From positions 1 through 64,000 of the forward strand of contig NZ_JAUTWS010000012.1 of NCBI RefSeq assembly GCF_030657435.1: a DNA stretch of 64,000 bases, read 5' to 3'. Origin of the DNA: Paracraurococcus lichenis (GTDB taxonomy: Bacteria; Pseudomonadota; Alphaproteobacteria; Acetobacterales; Acetobacteraceae). Positions 59,675 through 64,000 of the stretch are shown piece after piece. The notes beneath the pieces were generated by a model. It did not search any database. It saw only the letters and a list, made by a program, of their open reading frames with translations, and had not been told where the DNA came from. Numbering within the stretch: position 1 is the stretch's first letter; every line of letters starts with the position of its first letter. A program made the translations under genes and the position numbers.

Positions 59675-59898
59675 GCTGCTCCACTCAGAAAATTCCGCGA
59701 TGCTGAAGATTAGCTCAATGCTGGAATATTTGGTAGAGATTTCCTACTTAAAATTCAGACTTCTGCTAATGCGCTCGGTTGCGGGGGCATGGCCGGTGCT
59801 GCATGGAGGCCGCGCACGGCCCCGAGGCGGGCGCGGCACGAGGGCGCGGTTCGCGCCGGCGAAAGCCTGGCTGGACCACCCGGGCGTGCTCCTGGACG
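59675..59898. other. AT-richer spacer between the two acyltransferase genes
   Basis: 224 bp. The part near 59700-59775 is the most AT-rich of the neighbourhood (GGAATATTTGGTAGAGATTTCC region) and probably holds the promoter of the leftward acyltransferase. No gene seen. Confidence 0.4.
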
Positions 59899-61104
59899 TC
59901 ACGCCGGTGCGGACGGTAGGCGCGCGGAGCCTTCGGCACTTGCGTCGAGCCCGCCTGGGCGGCTCCGCACCAGGACCGGGCCGATGGCCTCCGGCGATGC
60001 ATCGGACGTCGTCGCGGCCGCGACCGGCGTGGCGGGGCCGGTTGCGTCGCGCGGCCGCAGCGACAAGGGCCATTCGACTGTCAGGAACAACGCAACCGAG
60101 CCTCCGACGGTCACCGCGAAGGCCGGTGGCAGCAGCACCCAAAGTGCTGCATTGCCCAGGTGCTGCGCGACCGGCAGATGGCTGAGGGCGAAGAACATCG
60201 CCTTCAGCATCAGACCGTGCAGCAGGTAATATGAATAGCTCATGTTCCCGAGCCACCGGAGAGGTCGCATTGACAAGCTGCGCGCGACCGGCCCTCGGCC
60301 TGCGAGCGCTGCGGCGCAAAGCAGGAAGCAGGTGAGGAACAGGGCCTCGAAGGCGCCGGCACTCCTGTAGAGCAGAGCAGTGGCGCAGAGCGGCACGGCG
60401 ACGATCGCCGCGGCATCCAGCCGCGTGCGCAGCGCGGCGACCGCGCAGAGGGCCGGCATGGCTTCCACCAGCAGCATGCCGCAGACGAACATGCCGATGC
60501 GCGGATGCGGCAGGTGCATGACTTGCGCCAGGACGACCGCGGCGAGGAACACAGCGACTCTCACCGGTGCCGGCCATGCGCGGAGACGCAACCCGCCAAC
60601 CAGCGCCGGCAGCGTGACATAGAAGGCCATTTCGTAGCTGAGCGACCAGGCGACGGTAATGATCGGCTGGATCGGGAAGATGCCCGGCATGAGCAGGAGG
60701 TTGGCCAGGATGTAGGCGGCCGCCTCCCGGCCGCCCGACGGCAACTTGCTCTCGGCGGGGAGGATGTGCGACAGCACCAGATAGGCTGCCATCACCACCG
60801 CAAAGGCCGGATAAAGACGCCGCACGCGTCGCGCCATGAAATCGGCAAACGGCTGCGGCCGACGCATCAGGGCGCCGTAGATCAAGTATCCACTGAGTAC
60901 GAAAAATAAGTCAACACCGACATTGCCCAGCAGATGTATTCCATCGGCCAGCATGAGCGCTTTGCCGGACAGATAGACCTGCACTCCGCTGCAATAGTGC
61001 ACAAGGAACACCAGCAGGACAGCAACGCCCCGCAATCCTTCCATCGGCAACGAGCGGGCAGCGGGGGACGGCGCGTATTCGAACCGCTTGCCGGCATCAA
61101 CCAC
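59899..61104 (-). CDS. Acyltransferase 3 family membrane protein, second copy
   Basis: 401 residues from the chosen GTG. The signature starts PMEGLRGVAVLLVFLVHYCSG with its His, continues VGVDLFFVLSGYLIYGALMRR and RRVRRLYPAF, and ends with about nine further helices and a 55-residue Pro/Ala/Ser-rich cytoplasmic tail. GTG at 61104 follows AAGGAG by 6 nt; an upstream GTG at 61170 would add 22 residues but has no ribosome binding site. It probably acylates an envelope glycan. It is similar in type but not closely in sequence to the neighbouring acyltransferase. Confidence 0.83.
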   Translation of the reverse strand: MVDAGKRFEYAPSPAARSLPMEGLRGVAVLLVFLVHYCSGVQVYLSGKALMLADGIHLLGNVGVDLFFVLSGYLIYGALMRRPQPFADFMARRVRRLYPAFAVVMAAYLVLSHILPAESKLPSGGREAAAYILANLLLMPGIFPIQPIITVAWSLSYEMAFYVTLPALVGGLRLRAWPAPVRVAVFLAAVVLAQVMHLPHPRIGMFVCGMLLVEAMPALCAVAALRTRLDAAAIVAVPLCATALLYRSAGAFEALFLTCFLLCAAALAGRGPVARSLSMRPLRWLGNMSYSYYLLHGLMLKAMFFALSHLPVAQHLGNAALWVLLPPAFAVTVGGSVALFLTVEWPLSLRPRDATGPATPVAAATTSDASPEAIGPVLVRSRPGGLDASAEGSARLPSAPA

Positions 61105-61461
61105 AACCTGCTCCTTGAACCGGCTAGGGGGTTTGGAAATCTTGGGTTGATGATTGTCGCGTAAGAGCACGAATCAGGCGTGCCCACCAGAGGATTCGTC
61201 GGCACGCGAGATACAAGAGGCGGTTCATGCGCCGCGACGGCCACCCTCGATCGGTTGCACGCAGGGTTGCCCCTGGCTGCTTCCGACCGTGAGACGCCGC
61301 CGAAGCGCCCGCTTCAGAACCGATCCGCATAGAGAACTAAACTCGGGAAGCCGGACCCCCCCTACCGCCGCATACGGGCGTCAGCGGCGTCCGGAACTCT
61401 GTCGCCGGCGCCGGAAGCCCGAGCGGTCAACCCCGGGATCCAGGGCATTGCCGCGCCAGCA

Positions 61462-61547
61462 TGGTGCCCCCGGGGAGATTCGAACTCCCACACCCTCTCG
61501 GGCGAGCGATTTTGAGTCGCCTGCGTCTACCGTTCCGCCACAGGGGC
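61462..61547 (-). tRNA. tRNA-Leu (anticodon CAA)
   Basis: On the minus strand the 86 bases form a complete class II tRNA. The acceptor stem is GCCCCTG paired with CGGGGGC plus A73. CCA is encoded at 61464-61462. The anticodon loop is CTCAAAA (anticodon CAA, reads UUG), the variable arm is long, and the T arm is GGGAGTTCGAATCTCCC. The variable arm and anticodon agree on leucine. Confidence 0.95.
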
Positions 61548-61549
61548 CA

Positions 61550-61585
61550 GGACCGCAGGTCTAGCCTGCACTGCCGGTGCGGTCC
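61550..61585. other. Stem-loop between tRNA-Leu and the cupin gene
   Basis: Arms GGACCGCA (61550-61557) and TGCGGTCC (61578-61585) pair perfectly over 8 bp and enclose a second, alternative 5-bp pairing. It lies 9 bp downstream of the cupin stop and just upstream of the tRNA 5' end. It may insulate the two minus-strand units; no T-run is present. Confidence 0.4.
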
Positions 61586-61594
61586 AGCGCGCGG

Positions 61595-61996
61595 CTATTC
61601 GCCCGCATGGGTCTCGAACTCGGCCGGCGCGGTGATCTCGACCAGTTCGAGGTCGTCCGAATGCGCGATCTCCCGGTGCCGCACCCTTGGTGCCTGGTAG
61701 ACGCAGTCGCCGGGCCGCAGCAGCACCTCGCCGACATCCTCGTATTCGAAGCGCACCCAGCCCTTCAGCACGAGAACCATCTGGAAGGTCACCTCATGCC
61801 AGTGCCAATGCGGCTGGGCATGCGTGCCGGGGACGGGGCGGATGACATTGGCGCCGAAAGCGCCGCCCGAGGCCCCGGCGATGCCGAGGTCGCGATAGGC
61901 GAAGAAGGCCCGCAGGCCGGCATCGAACGTCGCCCCCTCGGCATGGCGCACGGTGGTGCGCGCGCCGGGGCGGGGCAGCGGGGCATCGTCGGGCAT
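61595..61996 (-). CDS. Cupin domain-containing protein
   Basis: 133 residues forming a single cupin barrel. Motif 1 is PHWHWHEVTFQMVLVLKGW (metal-binding His cluster near 67-71) and motif 2 is LRPGDCVYQAPRVRHREI near 100-117. The small-molecule ligand or reaction is unknown. The ATG at 61996 follows GGGAGGATCTCT. It is the only protein gene between tRNA-Leu and the small membrane protein gene. Confidence 0.85.
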   Translation of the reverse strand: MPDDAPLPRPGARTTVRHAEGATFDAGLRAFFAYRDLGIAGASGGAFGANVIRPVPGTHAQPHWHWHEVTFQMVLVLKGWVRFEYEDVGEVLLRPGDCVYQAPRVRHREIAHSDDLELVEITAPAEFETHAGE

Positions 61997-62104
61997 AGAG
62001 ATCCTCCCTTTTTCGTGTGCAAACTTCACGAAGCTGTGTATTGTGTGCCGCAGGCCGCCCTCGGGCGGCGCCCTCAACGCCGATACTCTGAAGGGAAGCC
62101 GCGC

Positions 62105-62332
62105 ATGCGGGAAGCCTCCCGCCAGCAGGCGCGCGCCGAGCAGCGCGCCCTGGCCATCGCCGTCGCCTGGATGCTGCTGGTGCAGCTTGCCTGCGTTGCC
62201 CTCTGGGATTCCGGCTTCCTCGGTCGCCAGGCCGCGCTGGTGCACTGGCTGATCGTCGGCGTGCTGCCGCCGGCCTTCGCCCTCTGGGGCATGCGGCACG
62301 AGGATGCGGCGGGCCTCCGCCGGCCACAGTAG
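62105..62332 (+). CDS. Small two-helix membrane protein, unknown function
   Basis: 75 residues. Basic N terminus (REASRQQARAEQRA), helix 1 about residues 15-34 (LAIAVAWMLLVQLACVALW), a short GFLGRQ loop, helix 2 about 44-61 (LVHWLIVGVLPPAFALWGM), then a charged tail. AAGGGA lies upstream of the ATG. Divergent from the cupin gene, 57 bp before otsB. I do not recognise the family. Confidence 0.55.
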   Translation: MREASRQQARAEQRALAIAVAWMLLVQLACVALWDSGFLGRQAALVHWLIVGVLPPAFALWGMRHEDAAGLRRPQ

Positions 62333-62389
62333 CGCGCATCGCGCGCTCGCGACGCAACGGAGGCGATTTCGCGGACTTGTCCAACCCGC

Positions 62390-63154
62390 ATGCCCGGAAC
62401 CTTCCTCCTGCCGCCGCCCCCAGGCGTGCCCGGTGCGGGCCCCCTCGGGGGGGCGGCGCTCCTGCTCGACTTCGACGGCACGCTGGTGGAGATCGCCCCC
62501 ACCCCGGATGCCGTCCGTGTCCCGCCGCACCTGCCCGGCCTGTTGCGCCGACTGGCCGATGAGCTCTCCGGCGCGCTGGCCGTGGTCAGCGGCCGGCCGC
62601 TGCGCGATCTCGACCATTTCCTGCCGGTGCCGATCGCCAAGGCGGGCGACCACGGCGCCTCGCTCCGCCCCGACCCCGCCGCGCCGGCGCTCCGCCCCGA
62701 CCTGCCGGCGCCGCCCGCGGGCTGGCGCGCCCGCGCCGCCGCGCTGGTCGCGCGCCATCCCGGCGCACTGATCGAGGACAAGGAGCACGGTTTCGTCATC
62801 CATTACCGCCAGGCGCCCGAGCTTGGGCCGGAGGCGGAGGCGCTGCTCGCCGCCTGCGTCGCCGAGGACCCCGCGGCCTTCGCCCTGCTCGAGGCCCGCA
62901 TGGCCTGGGAGGTGAAGCCGCGCGGCGCCTCCAAGGGCACGGCGGTGAACGCCCTGATGGCCCGCCCGCCCTTCGCCGGCCGCGTCCCGGTCTTCATCGG
63001 CGACGACGTGACCGACGAGGAGGGGATGGCGGTCGCCCGCCGCTTCGGCGGCCATGGCTGGCGGCTGCAGGACGCCTTCGGCACCCCGGCCGCCCTGCGT
63101 GACTGGCTGGCCGCCGCCGTCGCCCCGCCCGGGCCGGGCACCACCACGCCGTGA
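62390..63154 (+). CDS. otsB: Trehalose-6-phosphate phosphatase
   Basis: 254 residues of the HAD superfamily. The nucleophile motif D27-x-D29 lies in LLLDFDGTLVEIAPTPD, motif II in AVVSGRP near 63-69, and the Mg-binding IGDDVTDEEGM near 203-213. SGRPLRDLDHF and KPRGASKGTAV are typical of OtsB. It dephosphorylates trehalose-6-phosphate to trehalose, an osmoprotectant. Its stop overlaps the GTG of otsA (GTGA), so synthesis and dephosphorylation are coupled. Confidence 0.92.
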   Translation: MPGTFLLPPPPGVPGAGPLGGAALLLDFDGTLVEIAPTPDAVRVPPHLPGLLRRLADELSGALAVVSGRPLRDLDHFLPVPIAKAGDHGASLRPDPAAPALRPDLPAPPAGWRARAAALVARHPGALIEDKEHGFVIHYRQAPELGPEAEALLAACVAEDPAAFALLEARMAWEVKPRGASKGTAVNALMARPPFAGRVPVFIGDDVTDEEGMAVARRFGGHGWRLQDAFGTPAALRDWLAAAVAPPGPGTTTP

Positions 63155-64000
63155 ACCGCCTGGTGGTCGTCGCCAACCGCGTCCCGAACCCCCGGGAGCG
63201 CGGCGCCACGGCGGGCGGCCTGGCCGTGGCGCTCAAGGACGCGCTGTCGCGGCGGGAGGTGATGTGGTTCGGTTGGTCCGGGCAGGTCGGCGAAGCGACC
63301 TCGGCCGAGGTGGCGGAGGTGACGGTCGGCCGCATCACCTATGCGACGCTCGACCTGGGGCGGGAGGACTACCGGCATTTCTATACCGGCTTCTCCAATG
63401 CCTGCCTCTGGCCGACGCTGCACTACCGGCTCGGCCTCGCCGTCTTCTCGCGCGAGGACCATGCCGGCTACCGCCGGGTGAACCAGGCCTTCGCCGCGGC
63501 GCTGGCGCCGATGCTGCGGCCGGACGACACGGTCTGGGTGCACGACTTCCACCTCTTCCCCATGGGGGCGGCGCTGCGGGCGCAGGGCTGCCGGCAGCGC
63601 CTGGGCTTCTTCCTGCACGTGCCCTTCCCGCCGCATGCGGTCTTCTGCGGCCTGCCGCGGGCGGAGGAATTGCTGGTGGACCTCGCCGCCTATGACGTGA
63701 TCGGGGTGCAGACGGAGGACGATGCCGCCAATCTGCGCGCCGCCCTCGCCGCGGCGGGGGAGGCGGATGCGGCAGCCCGCGTCGCCGCCTTCCCGATCGG
63801 CATCGAGGCGGAGTCCTTCACCCAGCTTGCCGAGAAGGCGATGGTCAAGCGCGAGACGGAGCGCTTCCGCCAGAGCCTGGTCGACCGCGCGCTGATCATC
63901 GGCGTCGACCGCCTCGACTACACCAAGGGCCTGCCGCAGCGCTTCTGCGGCTACGGCCAGTTGCTGGCGCGCTTCAAGGCGCACCGCTCCAAGGTGACCT
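63151..64000 (+). CDS. otsA: Alpha,alpha-trehalose-phosphate synthase, GT20 (partial at right edge)
   Basis: Starts with GTG at 63151, overlapping otsB by 4 bp, and stays open to the window end (283 codons). The start LVVVANRVPNPRERG, the WFGWSGQVGE segment near 39, FSNACLWPTLHYR near 81-93, WVHDFHLFPMGAAL near 129-142, and FFLHVPFPP near 155 are the OtsA donor and acceptor-site signatures. VDRLDYTKGLPQR near 253-265 carries the Arg/Lys that bind UDP-glucose phosphates. It makes trehalose-6-phosphate for OtsB. About 170 C-terminal residues lie outside the window. Confidence 0.93.
   Translation, partial: MNRLVVVANRVPNPRERGATAGGLAVALKDALSRREVMWFGWSGQVGEATSAEVAEVTVGRITYATLDLGREDYRHFYTGFSNACLWPTLHYRLGLAVFSREDHAGYRRVNQAFAAALAPMLRPDDTVWVHDFHLFPMGAALRAQGCRQRLGFFLHVPFPPHAVFCGLPRAEELLVDLAAYDVIGVQTEDDAANLRAALAAAGEADAAARVAAFPIGIEAESFTQLAEKAMVKRETERFRQSLVDRALIIGVDRLDYTKGLPQRFCGYGQLLARFKAHRSKVT

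Overview
The window is GC-rich DNA densely packed with genes, many overlapping by ATGA or GTGA. The gene content points to an alphaproteobacterium, most likely Acetobacteraceae of the Roseomonas type. The main indicators are a liv branched-chain ABC operon, two periplasmic 'Bug' tricarboxylate-type binding proteins, two family III CoA-transferases, a split alpha proton-translocating transhydrogenase, a Rut-type amidohydrolase and a complete acpXL very-long-chain fatty acid cluster. The genus is inferred from gene content only.

Layout. 0-3.4 kb: tail of an unknown gene, then pntAA-pntAB-pntB ending in a rho-independent terminator. 3.4-7.4 kb: rutB and a ChaC-like gene on the minus strand, then a Mg2+ P-type ATPase. 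7.5-13.3 kb: livK, a 220-bp block of palindromes, livHMGF and a MetE-like methyltransferase. 13.3-16.7 kb: an SDR, a small membrane protein and an EF-G paralogue lacking the catalytic His. 17.0-20.6 kb: a glycosyltransferase converging on an acyl-CoA dehydrogenase / PIG-L deacetylase / NodS-like methyltransferase operon. 20.8-31.8 kb: acyl-CoA and accessory metabolism (two CoA-transferases, a MaoC-type hydratase, rutC, two Bug proteins, trmO, a GNAT, a ThDP enzyme) and a YjbR gene carrying a MITE-like insertion in frame. 31.8-36.2 kb: divergent ATP-grasp and CoA-binding acyl-CoA ligase subunits, an HMG-CoA lyase-like gene and two enoyl-CoA hydratases. 36.2-39.4 kb: a GMC oxidoreductase and a GlcD-type flavoprotein. 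39.4-43.0 kb: a tight three-gene operon of unknown function (coiled-coil proteins plus a membrane DUF6384-type protein). 43-52 kb: a flavin monooxygenase, a class C serine hydrolase, PhoD, a retropepsin-like lipoprotein, a hydroxyisobutyrate dehydrogenase, an HWE histidine kinase and PanE. 52.2-57.4 kb: the lpxXL-adh2XL-fabF1XL-fabF2XL-fabZXL-acpXL operon, read leftward. 57.8-61.2 kb: a small membrane protein, a 530-bp gene-free stretch and two less GC-rich acyltransferases next to a tRNA-Leu(CAA). 61.6-64 kb: a cupin, a small membrane protein, otsB and the start of otsA.

The best candidates for undescribed biology are the 39.4-43.0 kb trio, the 17-20.6 kb glycan-modification set, the in-frame MITE at 30.5 kb, and a family of double-hairpin intergenic repeats present four times. 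No CRISPR array, prophage, plasmid origin or intact transposase was seen. All functional calls rest on reading motifs by eye; no database search was run.
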